Source: Capra hircus
Taxonomy: Eukaryota > Chordata > Mammalia > Artiodactyla > Bovidae
NCBI RefSeq assembly: GCF_001704415.2
Contig: NC_030814.1
Span: 73,339,121 to 73,403,120 of the forward strand
DNA: 64,000 nucleotides
Reading direction: 5' to 3'
Part shown: piece by piece, positions 32,823-44,920 of the stretch
Layout of the letters: each line of letters begins with the position of its first letter
Numbering within the stretch: the stretch's first letter is position 1
Notes under the pieces: generated by a model
What the model saw: the letters and a program-made list of their open reading frames with translations, nothing else
What the model was told of the DNA's origin: nothing
The model's database searches: none
Program-made: the position numbers and the translations under genes

Positions 32823-32856
32823 TCCCTCCCTTCCCTCCCTCCCCACCTCCCCCCCC
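32823..32856 (-). repeat. C-rich tract; G-quadruplex-compatible on minus strand
   Basis: A polypyrimidine run in which the minus strand carries at least six runs of three or more G separated by 1-4 bases. It fits the usual G3+N1-7 pattern. Structure formation is inferred. Confidence 0.7.
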
Positions 32857-32934
32857 CTTACTTCTTTCCCTCCTTCCAAAAGCACTTATATCTCCTGATT
32901 ATAAAATAATCATACCTGAGACTAGTTATGTGCA

Positions 32935-33155
32935 TTTCTTCAATAAATGTTGTGTGTATATTAAGTGCCAGGAGCTCTGTTAGGCACCATGAAGACACAA
33001 AAAAGCAAAGAAGACCCTAGATGCTTGTAGAGGAAAGGTGAAGATGAAACATGTCTATGACAATTGTAAGATGGAAATTGGCCAGCATCAAATTGAAAAT
33101 GGAACATTATGGGACTTGAGAGAAGGATACCTTGTTCCTAGCTGGAAATGAGGGA
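32935..33155 (-). mobile_element. Possible L2-type relic, minus strand
   Basis: cttcaataaatgttgtgtg, attaagtgccaggagctctg and ttaggcaccatgaagacac resemble the start of minus-strand L2 copies. Low identity. Confidence 0.35.
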
Positions 33156-33159
33156 TCTC

Positions 33160-33690
33160 TGAAGACGTGGCAGATTGTATCTTCCAAGGGTGGCCACACA
33201 GTATCTCCCATCCCACATGCTCTTCTGAGCTGAGACATCGATACTCTTCCCATTTACAGTAGGCGTGGATGTCTTCTCCTTAAATGGGCTGTGACTCATT
33301 CATAACCAGTACAGTGCACCGAAGAAATGATGCCATAGAACTTCTGAGACCGGGCCAAAAGAGGAGATCCGGCTCCGCCCTGTGTGCTGGGACATCATGT
33401 AAAAAGTCCTGAGCCTCCAGGTACCCCTGAGGTCACTATACCATGAGGAAGCCCAGGCCACATGGGGAGGTAGCTTGTAGGCACTCTGGTTGACAGTGGT
33501 CAGCATCAGCAGTGGACACGTGACAGAAGTCACCTCTGCAGGATTCTAGCCCCTAGCTGCTGAGTACCCCTCAGTTACTCAGCACCCCCCAGCCATTAAG
33601 TCCTTCCAGCTCAGCTCCTGGAAATAAAGGGGGAGAGTCAAGCCCTCCCTGCTACACACACTGACCCATAGAATCTCTGAGCATAGTACA
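33160..33690 (+). mobile_element. Old LTR-like repeat, family uncertain
   Basis: gagacatcgatactcttccc, gggctgtgactcattcataa, ggcacactctgg-type spacing, ccatgaggaagcccaggcca and a C-rich 3' part ending cctggaaataaagg resemble an old MaLR/ERVL-type LTR. Boundaries and subfamily are not resolved. Confidence 0.35.
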
Positions 33691-33699
33691 ATGGATTTT

Positions 33700-35027
33700 T
33701 TACACCTTGAAGTCTTAGAGTGATTTGTCAAATAGCAGTAGTTATCAGAACAGAAGATTTCTTGAAACAGGGAATATTGGAACCAAGTCAGTGTTTAGAT
33801 GTGAAGAAAATGTGATACTAAATGAGACTGGTGATTTTATTAATTATTTTATTTTTAGAATTTCCCTTTCACATTTGATATTGCTAATATTAAACATTCT
33901 TTTGTAGAAATATCTCTAGATATTCATCAGAACATTTATGAAGACATTGAAATGCAGCTCCTTCTTGTGATTTGATTTTGTGGTGATGCAGTGCCATCAA
34001 ATACACTTTAGTAAAAACTAGGTCTTGAAGAGTAACTTTCGTACAAAAGTTGAGAACTTCATTAACAGAGTTACTAGAATATTTTCTATAAACCAGTGCT
34101 AAACAGTACTATTTACAGGGTGGCGTTAAAAAACACTTGGTCTAATATGCATGTGACATAATTTGCTTTTAAAACTAATTTTTATTGTAACCATACCAGT
34201 GTTTTTATTTTCAGCTTGAACTTTTCAACTTTTATTGACTTACCAAAAGAGGATAAAGGGAGATTTTAAAGTATGATGGCTGTATAGTAATTGACTCATT
34301 TACCTGGTTAGTCTTCTCTGCCTTTCCTAGTGCAATAGATTAATAGGTGATCAAATGGTTTGGTTTTATTGATTTCCTCTCCTCTGTTCACCTTCTCTGG
34401 CTGCACAGATCTGTGTTGCTGCTTTCACAGTTAAGGTGTTTTGTTTGCAAGTAACGGAGACCAATGTGAGCAGACTCAGGAAAAACCGATAATAATGAGA
34501 GGTGCAAGGATCTGAAAGTGTTTCCAGAATTAAAGGGGAGGCTGAAGAACCAGGCAGGGCAGGCCGAGTAGCCAGGAGCTCCGGAATATAGCAGGTGGGA
34601 AGCCACTTCCAAGCCAGTTCGTTCACTGGCGTGAATGAGCTCCAAGTGATCATGGGCACCACGTTCCTTGACTCACAGCTCTAATTCCCATGGAGTATGA
34701 CTTGGTCCTAGGAAAGTGAGTCCCTCAGTGAAGCTCCTCAATGTCTGTATCTGGTGGGAGACATATTCCAAAGTAAATCTGGTCTTTTATGATCTGAAGG
34801 GAAATGGAAGTCAGGCAGACCAGAGAGCAGCTGTCCACCTCACTTTTGATTCTGGAGTCATCTCAACGGCCAGCAGCAGACTGGACCTCATAGATTTTTT
34901 TAAGGGGGTATGTCCTTGTGGTTTTATTTATTTTGGACCTCAGAGATTTTAGTGCATTCATTCAATCCAAGTGTATCTGTTAACTTGCAATATACCTTAT
35001 TTAAAAAATTATCTCTATTACCACATT
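33700..35027. other. Repeat-poor stretch
   Basis: No gene. An old, unnamed repeat may cover about 34430-34690 (starts with tgcaagtaacggagacc). The rest is AT-rich and unique-looking. Confidence 0.45.
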
Positions 35028-35035
35028 TTGAAAAG

Positions 35036-35550
35036 AGTTGTCAGTCACTCAGTCATGTCTGACTCTTTGTCATGCCAGACTTTCCTGTTCTCACCATCTC
35101 CCAGAGTTTGCTCAAACTCATGTCCATTAAGTTGATGATGCCACCCAACCATTTCATTCTCTGTCATCCCCTTCTCCTCCTGCCTTCAACCTTTTCCAGC
35201 ATCAGGGTCTTTTCCAGGAAGTCGGCTCTTCGCATCAGGTGGCCAAAGTATCGGAGTTTTAGCTTCAGCATCAGTCCTTCCAATAAATATTCAACATTGA
35301 TTTCCTTTAGAATTGACTGGTTTGATCTCCTTGTGGTCCAAGGGACTCTCAAGAGTCTTCTCCAACACCACAGTTCAAAAGCATCAACTCTTCAGCACTC
35401 AGCCTTCTTGATGGTCCAGCTCTCACATACATACACAACTACTGGAAAAACCATAGCTTTGTCTATATGGACCTTGGTTGGCAAAGTAATGTCTCTGCTT
35501 TTTGATATGCTGTCTGTGTTTGTCATAGCTTTTCTTCCAAGGAGCAAGAG
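35036..35550 (-). mobile_element. BovB (RTE) LINE, 5'-truncated, minus strand
   Basis: Complement of the BovB 3' half: cactcagtcatgtctgactc, ccccttctcctcctgccttc, gcatcaggtggccaaagtat, ggactctcaagagtcttctc and aaaaccatagctttgtc. It ends at ccaaggagcaag. A short direct repeat aagagtt near 35034 and 35546 may be its target duplication. The 170-residue plus frame is antisense to BovB, while the minus frame at 35164-35352 carries the real BovB C-terminal sequence. Confidence 0.9.
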
Positions 35551-38416
35551 TTACTGTCTCTTGAAAAAGGTTAATGTCTTTTAAAATTGCTTCCTATTCA
35601 CTGGCTCCTTCTTTGCTTAGAACTTCACAAGATAGAACCAGGATTCACATTCCCTCTTGAGAGAAAACTGGAGGTGTTGGATGTTTCAGGCCCTTGTACC
35701 AGGTCACTCTGATGTCTTAAAAACATGGTCAGGGCTCCAGCTGAGTTTGACTGTCATTCATCCATCCATTGTCCTTCTCTTTTTTTTATGAGGCAGTTTC
35801 CTTAAGGACAGTTGTTGCACCTCCTGCCCATTGGGTCTCAACATTCACTAGGAAAATGAAGTACTTTGGAAAGGGAGGATTCAAGTCTTTGCTTTACCAC
35901 CTATAAGCTGATGGTAGGAACACAATCTCTCTCACCTGAATTCTACTTACTGGTCCCTCCCAGGGCTGATAAAGAATAAAACAGAGGGATAGATATTACA
36001 AGGGGCTACAAAGCAAAGTGTCATGCAGTTGTGAAGTGTTATCACTTTATCCATGCTTTTAATTCTCCTTATGTGTTTGGGCATGTAGTACATTATCACT
36101 GACCATTACACCATGTGCCACTTCAGCATAGGAGCAACAGCAGTGCAACATGAGTTCCCTAGGGTTTTATCAGGTCAGACAGAATCAGTGTATCTGGGCC
36201 ATTATACCTGAAATACAGTTTCTGCTATTTATTTCTCTTACAACCTGTTTAGCCTGTAAAGGTGTTCAATTTCCAAAGAATAATTAAGCCAAGGACACTG
36301 TGTCCCATCTTTGATTAAATACAGTTTTCACTTTAGAATCAGATACTTCATTTTTAAAAGTTGAATAGAATAGCATCTTAAAAAGAAAAAAAAAAAAAGA
36401 ATTCCCACTGGTTAAATGTAGGCTGCTGAAAAAAAAAAGGTTAATGTAAGATTATTCTTGGTACAGAAACATTTTCACTTGGCTGTGAATTGGATACATT
36501 TAAAAATCATTTTAGGCTCTTGCCTTTGAAATTGTGTGTGATAAGGGAGATTACTAAACAAATGTCAATAGGCATATTGGATCCAGTAACACTGCTTCCC
36601 TCATTCTAATGAACTAGTGCACCTCTGAGTGCCAGGGAAAGATGCTCTTCTGCTTACAAGAACACTTGCAGCGGCTGATTGGTGGAGAACGCTTGATGGT
36701 AATTTTGCTCATGTTGATCTCTCTGTTCATGCTTGGCTTACCCTGTTTCTGGACAGGCGGACCTTTGTCTTGTACATTTAAAGCTGTTAGCCTCATCTAT
36801 ACAGGCCTAGGCACTTATGTACTATGTGGCTAAGCTAGCCATTTCAACAGATGTACCAATTTGTATCCTCTGTTGCAGATCTTCTGCAAGTAATTACAAC
36901 AATAGATGGCCTTTAATAAACTTGTACTATGTACCAGGTGCTAGACTGATAACTCTATATTGTTTTAAAACCTCATGCTGTAAACATAAAACTTATTGAA
37001 AAAGATAATATGACTCATCTGGCCATTTGGCATACATAAACTTGACCATCACCAGCTAGGATAGAAAAAAAGGATGTATGTGTCTTTCCCTGAAATTTGG
37101 AGATTTTTGCTTTCTTGATGCTTCATCAAAGAATGCACTTCAAGCAGAGAAGAGGAGTCCCCCTTTCTCGTTCTAGTCCCATTACATTGTTGTGGACCAG
37201 GTGGAGTGAAGACAGTCAAGACTCGTGCTTGTCCCCCTAAGGGTTTGTACTCTGTGGATCCTAAACAGACTCAGAAGGAGAAAGGGACCCTACCGGAGGT
37301 CAGCTCTCCTCCCTAGCTCACCCACCCCTGCCAGAGAGAGCTGTTGGAGTGCACCCATCTGGGCAGGCTGCCCTTTTCTCAGAACTCCTTTAGCCACTTG
37401 CAAAGCCTGGCCACATTTTCAGCCTTGGTGGACTTTTCCAAGAGGACCAGAAAATGATGGGGTTGCTTTCCCTGCTGTGGGACATGGTGGCTTCTGTCAA
37501 GAACCATGACCAACGGCAGGAGAGTGACCGAGTTACAATAATACCTGTCTGTCTACCTCCCAGGAATGTCATCAGTATGAGATGGCCTCATAGATGTGGA
37601 AGTCCCTTGAAAAGCATAAAATCACAAGTCCAAACAATAAAAGAACAAAGAGTTTTATGACTGCTATGACATCAGAGCATTCTGGTCCAGGACAGTCAGG
37701 GCTGTTGACGCCAAGCCAAGTTCTTTCTGCAGGGCCCAGGATTTTCACCCAAGTTTTAACAGATTTGTCTAAAATTGGCCACTCTCCTAGCCAGGGGGAA
37801 GAAAATGAAACAGAGCAGTGAGCTCATATTTGGGGTCATACACTACCCCAAATTTTTTCTCTCAGACACATGGAGGCTCATACCTACATGTATACAAAAC
37901 ATGCATGTAAGAAATACATACATGCTGTGTAAATGTTGAGAGAGGGAAAAAGTGTAACCCAGAAGTAGCTGGAATTTCTCTCCTCATCTAGATCCGGATC
38001 TGTTTCCCTCCATCTCCAGCTTTGCAGCAGGGGAGGCCCCAGGCATCCTAAGCCTGCCTGCAAGATTTCTGCAGGCTCCCCAGGTTTCCTCTGGTTCCTC
38101 TGTCCTTAGGTTTCCGTATCTTGCAGGAAGTCTCTTTGCTGCTTAATCTGGGCAGCACTGAGAAACTCAGCTCCTCACTGATCTCAGCAATCATTATCCA
38201 TCCCAGATATACCAGTAGATTTCGCAGGCTTGGGTGAGAGTGTGGTGGGTGTGCAGGGGGACTGAGTTCACACGGCCACAGTGAAGACAGTGTGAATCAG
38301 CTTAGGAGGCATTGTCTAAAGTAACCACCTCGCTTCAGGGGAGATTGAGAGCTTGTTTTCGAAGCCCAGTTTTTCCTCCCCCTCCTCACTTCTGTCTACC
38401 TCTGGACACCCCACAT
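35551..38416. other. Long SINE-free stretch
   Basis: About 2.9 kb with no ruminant SINE or LINE. A weak MIR-like block sits at about 36905-36990 and A-runs near 36390 and 36432. Frames up to 94 residues (37225-37509) have no known domain; one at 36642-36833 is hydrophobic but has no other support. Confidence 0.5.
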
Positions 38417-38428
38417 CCCTAACCCCTT

Positions 38429-38546
38429 GGTGGTGGTGGTTTAGTCGCTAAGTCGTGTCTGACCCCACGGACTGTAGCCTGCCAGGCTCCTCTGTCTGTG
38501 GGATTCTCCAGGGAAATTACTGGAGTGGGTTGCCATTTCTTTCTCC
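38429..38546 (-). mobile_element. Single-unit Bov-A SINE with target duplication
   Basis: Complement of exactly one Bov-A unit, starting on the minus strand at ggggagaaagaaatggcaac and ending with a (tgg)-type tail near 38430. Flanks ccctaacccctt (38417-38428) and ccctaagccctt (38547-38558) differ at one base. There is no tRNA head and no second unit. Confidence 0.9.
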
Positions 38547-38558
38547 CCCTAAGCCCTT

Positions 38559-41545
38559 AAGGGAGTCAAATAACAAATTTCCTTTCCTCATCTCAAGCAG
38601 GACACCCCCCCTCCCAGCCCTGATGGTGGGTGGGGCTCCCCTCTTCCACATGGCGCTCTTGCAAACAATGAAAACATCTTCCTAAGTGAATCCAGAGAAT
38701 AAATTATCTTCATCTTCTTCCAAAAGTGTAAAATATTTACATATTACCTAAGTCCTTGACCCCATCAGGGCTGAACACTGATAACAAAATCATGCCCCGT
38801 ATGTTCTTTTTTTTTTAAAGACGTGTCCAATATGTTTTGACTATAACTTTAAATAGGTCACTTATGAAAGCTTTAGATTGGACCCAATTGTCTTGAAGAT
38901 CTAGCTGAGCTCTGACATCCTATGTTGCTCTGCTATTCTATTGAGAGAAAAGCAGGAGGAAAAAAAAAAAGCTTTATTTCTGTCTGTAAAAAAAAAAAAA
39001 GATCATCTGTCTAAAAATAATGTAAGGAGAACACCCACGATTCCTGTCCTTTCTCAAATGTCACGTCCCATTGATCTAGGTCAGCCAGGAAGTCACTTAG
39101 CGCTTTCTTTAAAAAGTCATATTGTCCGGGGGATGAAGGACATCTTCTTTCACTTCTAATCAGCCAACCCATTACTCCTTGTCTGCATTTGTAGGTTCGC
39201 AGAGAAACTTAAGTGGCATGAGTCATGTTCTGAAAATCAAAATGCACACGCGGAGCATATAAAATGAGCCATGAAGAGAGCAGGAATTGGAGCCACAGTG
39301 TGGCCCTTTGTGAAACATGACAGCATCCTGCGGACCAAGGTTCCCGAGTGTTGTTGAACTAAGGAGGGTAATGACAGGCTTCAGGGTTTGCCAGAAAGTG
39401 TGTCATAACATGAGGTTTTAGGAAAAGTGCAGAGTGCCTTTAATCAAGCCTGCAGGAGCTTACTAATAGTGCCCTGTTTGTCAGTTGCTTATGTGGTGGG
39501 TGGGTGGGCTGAAATCAGACCAGTTCCATTTTTTGTTATGAAAATTTAGAGTGTATTTATCTAATTCTTTTCTTCTCCAAGGAAACATTTACAAATGTTA
39601 ATTACAGAGATTCTGGTTTTACCTATCCTGAAAGCATACTCTGGAGCATTACTTTTACTGGGGGTCACCTCTGTTAAGTGGGAACTTGAGTTTGAATGAC
39701 TTGGCAGGTCACCCTCAAGGGATAATGTCTATGTCTTCAAAGGAACCCCTTGGGATCCACCACTTGTTTTGGGAAAGGTAATATTTTGGCCTGTGGATTC
39801 TGGCAGCTGGACAACATCTTGGGAGGATCCCAACCACACACAAATGAAGGAATTTTTTACATGTTAAGCCTTCCATTTTGCCAAGGTACTTATTACCTTA
39901 TTTCTGTGGTGATGGCTGTTTGTTCAGTTGCACAGTGTTATGGTTGAGTCTTTGATCTCATCTCCTGAAGTTAATTGTAAAACTTTTGCATGATCCCCTA
40001 TATTCCTGGATTACAAAATTACACCATCAGGCAATTCTTATTGTCATGGATAATTGTCTTAAATAGGGGAATAAGTTAGAGGGCTAGAATAAAGAATGAA
40101 AGTAAACACTTATGGGGAACATTACGCTTTAGAAAAAGGCATTACAGTGTAACAGTATGGTGAGTCCAATCCCAGATTTATAGTGATTTAATGAAATAAA
40201 CGGCATGCATTGGCCCTAGACATATGTTGACAGAGGCAGATTGAATATCAGAGATTTCTATTGCAAAGTAGTGATTTTTGTGTCCAAAATGTCATTATCT
40301 TCAAAAGATACATAGTCCTTTGAGGTCTGAAAATACCGATAGTTTCCTTTTACTCCTTCTTGAGCTTAGCATTCATTGTTTTATCCTGGAAGACATTTGC
40401 TGTTTCTACATTAGGGCATTGTAATAGGATTTACATTACAGCAGTCAGCAGCCCCAAGACTGTTTGATAGAAAGGCTCGGGAAGAATGAGAAAACTTCTT
40501 ATTCTGGCTGTCATAGGTGATGCTTAGGTTTACAAAGGACTTCAGATAGAATGACAGGGAGAATTCACAACCTGATGCTTTTGAGTCAGTTTCATGTTCT
40601 GTTTTTAATTAGAACTAACCCTCTTCTCTCTCTTTTTTTCATTTGCCATGGAACATACCTTGCCTTAATTTCTTGGGGGACAAAAGTCTGCCAAAAATGG
40701 ATTAAAAAACGGTTGATTTGGAATCATGTCATAACATAGAACTAAAGGAAAGGGTTGAACTGGCTGCTTAAGCCTGAAACAATCCTCCAGAGTTGGTGCC
40801 ACTGATGGCAGAGAAAGGCAAAGCAAACATAAATTGTGTTGAAGTGGCAACCAGTGTGATCCTAACTTTGAATATCTGCCAAAGCTGGGATGAAGGATTT
40901 CACTTAATGCAACTAGTATTTTATCCCACTGACATAATTAGAAATTTGGGGCCCTTTCCCACACAGGACTATAGGAATCCCTTTTCAATTTGGTTTTAAG
41001 ATAATGATCACCTAATTATATATCTACAGCTTCCTTGCAACCCTCATCTTTGGTTTTAATACTTAGCCTTCCATTGTTGAGCCCTAGCTTTCATGCATTA
41101 CAGGAGTATTCAGTGTTTTAAATTATACCTGTACTTCTCATGCTTGAGTGCAGACCTAGGAAATTGTTCCTGAATGAAGAGATTCAGCAGTGCTGTTTTA
41201 ATGTAATATTTTCCTTCCATAAGTCTTGAATCCTTGCCCTTATTTACTCAGCTCTTCATTTATCCCAGCACTAGATACAGAATTTCAGAGGTCACTTTTT
41301 CCCTTGAAATTCTGCATGTTATGTTGACTTAAAGAAAAATGATTGTATTTCAGTAAGTAATTCATCCAAATTTGAAGAAGAAGATTAGAAATTTCAAATG
41401 TTATTCCAAATGGATGTTTTTTGAAAAGCCAAACTATCAAAAAAAAAAAAAAAAGGTAAAATAGAACTAAACAGAAAGCAAAATGCTTCCAGTTTGAATA
41501 AATAAAATTTACTAAATTATCTCATTGGATATCAGCCCTTTCAAG
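38559..41545. other. Long SINE-free stretch
   Basis: About 3 kb without a recognised ruminant repeat. A-runs lie at about 38959-38970, 38988-39000 and 41440-41454. An AP-1/MARE-like gcatgagtcat lies near 39219. No gene seen. Confidence 0.5.
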
Positions 41546-41558
41546 ATTTCAAGTCCCT

Positions 41559-41826
41559 GCTGCTGCTGTTGCAAAGTCGCTTCAGTCGTGTCTGACTCTG
41601 TGCGACTCCATAGATGGCAGCCCACCAGGCTCCCCTGTCCCTGGGATTCTCCAGGCAAGAACACTGGAGTGGGTTGCCATTTCCTTCTCTAATGCATGAA
41701 AGTGAAAAGTGAAAGTGAAGTTGCTCAGTTGTGTCTGACTCTGTGCAACCCCATGGACTATAGCCCACCAGGCTCCTCCATCCATGGAGGAGGCAAGTAC
41801 TGGAGTGGGGTGCCATTGCCTTCTCT
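41559..41826 (-). mobile_element. Bov-A2 SINE, minus strand, 13-bp target duplication
   Basis: Complement of two Bov-A units with a (ctg)n tail. atttcaagtccct is repeated exactly at 41546-41558 and 41827-41839. One unit has a small deletion around 41788. Confidence 0.95.
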
Positions 41827-41839
41827 ATTTCAAGTCCCT

Positions 41840-43149
41840 AGGCATTGGGAAATCTTGCTCATTTTCTATCGTAGTAACATATAGAGATTGCAGTAGTTAA
41901 TTGCAATTATTCACTCTAGACAAAGACCAAAAAAAAAAAAAAAAAAGGAGTTTTTCATCTTCCAGTTTCTTAGTTTGTGTGCAAAGTTGCCATTCCAGAT
42001 GGGGCCCATTATGTGATGCTGTATTTCAAAGGGAAACATTTCTTAAAGTTGCTGAGAAAAAGTCTATTAAGGAAATAAGAGCCGCTGAAGGAAAGACACA
42101 TGTTATATATTTCTTCAATTAGTGGCAAAGTCCTGGTAGTATGATAAAGAACTGTGGGGGTTCTAAGTGAAATGCTTGAATCTTCTCTCCTCTTTAGCCC
42201 ACCCAATGCTGTTGTAAAAAGGGAGAGAGAATCACTGGATTCAGTTCTGGGGGAAAACCATTTCTGATTTTGTAGCTGTGAGAACAGAGTTGCACTCTTT
42301 TGCTTAATGTGTCATTTATTAAAAGTTTTTCTCAGTAGGACAGCAAGCAATTATGTGAAGCAGCTGGGTTACAAGAAGGCCTGCTCACATGTTATTACAC
42401 GCAGAGGAATTATGGATTATGGAAAGATGAACAATGTAATTATGCTCATGGAGTGTCACATTATTAATTTTTAGGGTGAGATTTGTAATAATTTCATAAT
42501 AGCTCTAAAAATCAGAGCAAATGTTTGGATTTCTAAGGGTTCTCCAAGGTTTAAAACTGGTCCATGGGTTTAATTTTGTCAAAATGTGGTCCAGTGCCTG
42601 ACAGTGCTCAGTGTTTCAAGGGGAATGAAATCCTACAAAGGCTGAAGACAAAGTCTAAAACTTTTAATTTGAAATTTCTCATTTCATTAACTCTCATCTA
42701 TCACAACCCCATTCCCTTGCTGGGATCCTATAGAGATGGACTCAGAAGAGGGTAGCCCACAGCTGCCTTGCAATTACCCTGAGTAACGATGCAAAGGTGA
42801 AAAGAGGCTGTGCTCATGGAAGTCAGTTAACATCTTTCCTGGTTCCACCTGGCAATTATTTGAGACGTATCATCTTCCAGAGACCTGCCAGTCACTCAGG
42901 AATCAGGGTCATCTTTGCCTTTCTAGAGCCCCTTCCTTCGACTGTTCAAACTCCTTTCTCTTATTCTTCCCAACACCTGTTCCACCCTCTTCCTTCTTGT
43001 TTCTTGTTGGCAGTATTGCTAATTAGGCCGCTTTTTCAAACGGAATGAGGAGTCTCTTTTTGCCAGGTAAGTGGGTGGTATTTGCAGTACGTAATTAAAA
43101 TGGATTCACTGAATTAAAAAAGCCTACTAATAACAATAGCAAAACAACA
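41840..43149. other. Repeat-poor AT-rich stretch
   Basis: No gene or transposon recognised. An A-run lies at about 41929-41946 and an (aac)n run at about 43144-43161. The segment 42290-42500 is AT-rich with several tttatta/taatta motifs and is a candidate conserved element only. Confidence 0.45.
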
Positions 43150-43560
43150 ACAACAACAACAAATGAGGGTGAAGGAGGGATCCAGAGCAGCTGAGTAGCT
43201 TGATTAAAGCCTTTGGGATAGGAAGGAGCATGTACACTGAGAAAATAAGTGGTGGGTAAGAAGCCAGACTTTGTGGGGCTTTGTAGATGCCGGGGAGGAC
43301 CTGGTTCTCAGCCCTGAGGTAATGGATGCTGGGATTCAGGCATGAAGCCGGCACATGTTTCATCAGGCTCAGCCCAGCTTCAGTGTGGAGACTGATTGGA
43401 AGGAGCAAATTAGATTCAGGGGGGTTAAATGAGAGGCTGTCACGGTAGAAGGGAGAGAGTTGCTGGGAGTGTGAACTAGAGTAGCGGTACTGGGGCTGGA
43501 GGAAGAGAACTTGATGATGAATTGTATGTGAGGTGGGGAGTAAGAGAGGAGCCAAGGGAG
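43150..43560 (-). mobile_element. L2-type LINE relic, minus strand
   Basis: gccagactttgtggggcttt, gtagatgccggggaggacc, cttcagtgtggagactgatt and ttgctgggagtgtgaactag follow the layout of minus-strand L2. The 160-residue minus frame (43127-43609) is mostly its translation. Confidence 0.5.
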
Positions 43561-43622
43561 CTTCTTCCCCTGGTGTTTGCTGTGGTTGACTTTCAGGCTT
43601 TTTGTCCACTTGACTATACTGC

Positions 43623-43848
43623 CTGCGTGTGTGTGCCCAATTGCTAAGTCATGTCTGACTCTTTGCAACCCCGTGGACTACAGCCCGCCAAGCTCCTCTG
43701 TCCATGGGATTTTCCGGGTGAGAATACTAGATGGGTTGCCATTTTCTCCTTCAGGAGACTTTTCCCACCCAGTGATCAAGCCCACGTCTCCTGTACCTGC
43801 TGCATTGGCAGCTGGATCTTTACCACTGAGCCAACTGGGAAGCCCATC
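43623..43848 (-). mobile_element. Bov-tA SINE, minus strand, with target duplication
   Basis: Tail side ttgctaagtcatgtctgact, head side ctgagccaactgggaagccc. Flanks tgactatactgc (43611-43622) and tgactatagtgc (43849-43860) differ at one base. Confidence 0.95.
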
Positions 43849-43997
43849 TGACTATAGTGCTCTCACTCTTTTTACTTACTGATTTGTAGGATGTATTCAT
43901 ACATTGTGGATGTTATCCCTTCTTCTGTTACATGTTCCCTATATTTTCTTCTGGTCTCTTCCTTGTCTTTTTTATTTTACAATATTTTTTAATGATA

Positions 43998-44097
43998 TAT
44001 TCTTGCTTGGAGAATCCCATGGACGGAGGAGCCTGGTAGGCTACCGTCCACGGGGTTGCAAAGAGTCAGAGACGACTCTTACCTTACCTTACCTTGC
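43998..44097 (+). mobile_element. 5'-truncated Bov-A SINE with a ttacc repeat tail
   Basis: Starts inside the unit at attcttgcttggagaatccc and ends gagacgactcttaccttacc followed by further ttacc repeats. The tail differs from the usual (agc)n or (aac)n. Confidence 0.85.
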
Positions 44098-44389
44098 TTA
44101 GTTATACTTGTCAGTTTGTTTCTTTCTTCCAAATTTTGTGCCTTCTGTGCTTTTCTGATAATGCCTAGCTGGTTTTAAAAATTCATTTGGGACTTATATG
44201 TTATGAAGTAGGGGTTGATCCTGTATTTTCTAGATGGGTATTAAATTGTATTTATACCATTTAGTCTCTTTTCCCAATTAATTTAAAATAAAACCCCATA
44301 TACACATACTCAGCAGATAGTCCTTACATTGTCCTAATTCATTGTTCTAGGTGACTTTCCTGTGCTAATCATGCACTTTTTAATCAGCA

Positions 44390-44686
44390 TGTGTGTGCGT
44401 GCTTAGTCGCTCAGTTGTGTCTGTCTCTTTGCGACCCCATGGACTGTAGCCCACCAGGCTCCTCTGTCCATGGGGATTCTCCAGGCAAGAATACTGGAGT
44501 GGGTAACCATGCCCTCCTCCAGGGGCTCTTCCCAATCCAGGGATTGAACCCAGGTCTCCCCCATTGCAGGCGGCTTCTTTACCATCTGACTCACCAGAGA
44601 AGTCCAAGAATACTGGAGTGGGTAGCCTGTCCCTCCTCCAGGGGATCTTCCTGACCCAGGAATCGAATCGAGGTCTCCTGCATTGC
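44390..44686 (-). mobile_element. Bov-tA SINE, two-headed, minus strand
   Basis: Tail side gtgcttagtcgctcagttgt, one Bov-A unit, a complete head (complement with ctcaccagagaagtcc) and then part of a second head ending at ggtctcctgcattg. The complement keeps a B box that fits consensus (ggttcaatccc). Confidence 0.9.
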
Positions 44687-44702
44687 TTATTTTAATTAAT
44701 TA

Positions 44703-44920
44703 GGGCTTCCCAGGTGGCCCAGTGGTAAAGAATCTACCTGCCAATGCAGGAGATGCAAGATTGATCCTTGGGTTGAGAAGATCCCCTGGAGGAGGAAATG
44801 GCAACCCGCTCCAGTATTCTTGCCTGGAAAATTCCATGGATAGAGGAGCCTGGCAGGCTCCATTTGTAACAGTCCATGGGGTTGCAAATAGTTGGACGTC
44901 ACTGAGCACGCAGTCACACA
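44703..44920 (+). mobile_element. Bov-tA SINE with target duplication
   Basis: Head gggcttcccaggtggcccag, one Bov-A unit and a tail before catttaac. Flanks tttaattaatta (44691-44702) and tttaactaatta (44921-44932) differ at one base. About ten bases are inserted in the unit near 44860. Head-to-head with the preceding SINE. Confidence 0.95.

Noticed and set aside
35072..35584. 170-residue plus-strand frame, the longest in the window
   Set aside because: It is antisense to a BovB LINE. The true coding direction there is minus, and that frame is also broken.
36642..36833. 63-residue hydrophobic frame resembling a membrane peptide
   Set aside because: No family, no conserved partner, no splice or promoter context; short hydrophobic frames are expected by chance in T-rich DNA.
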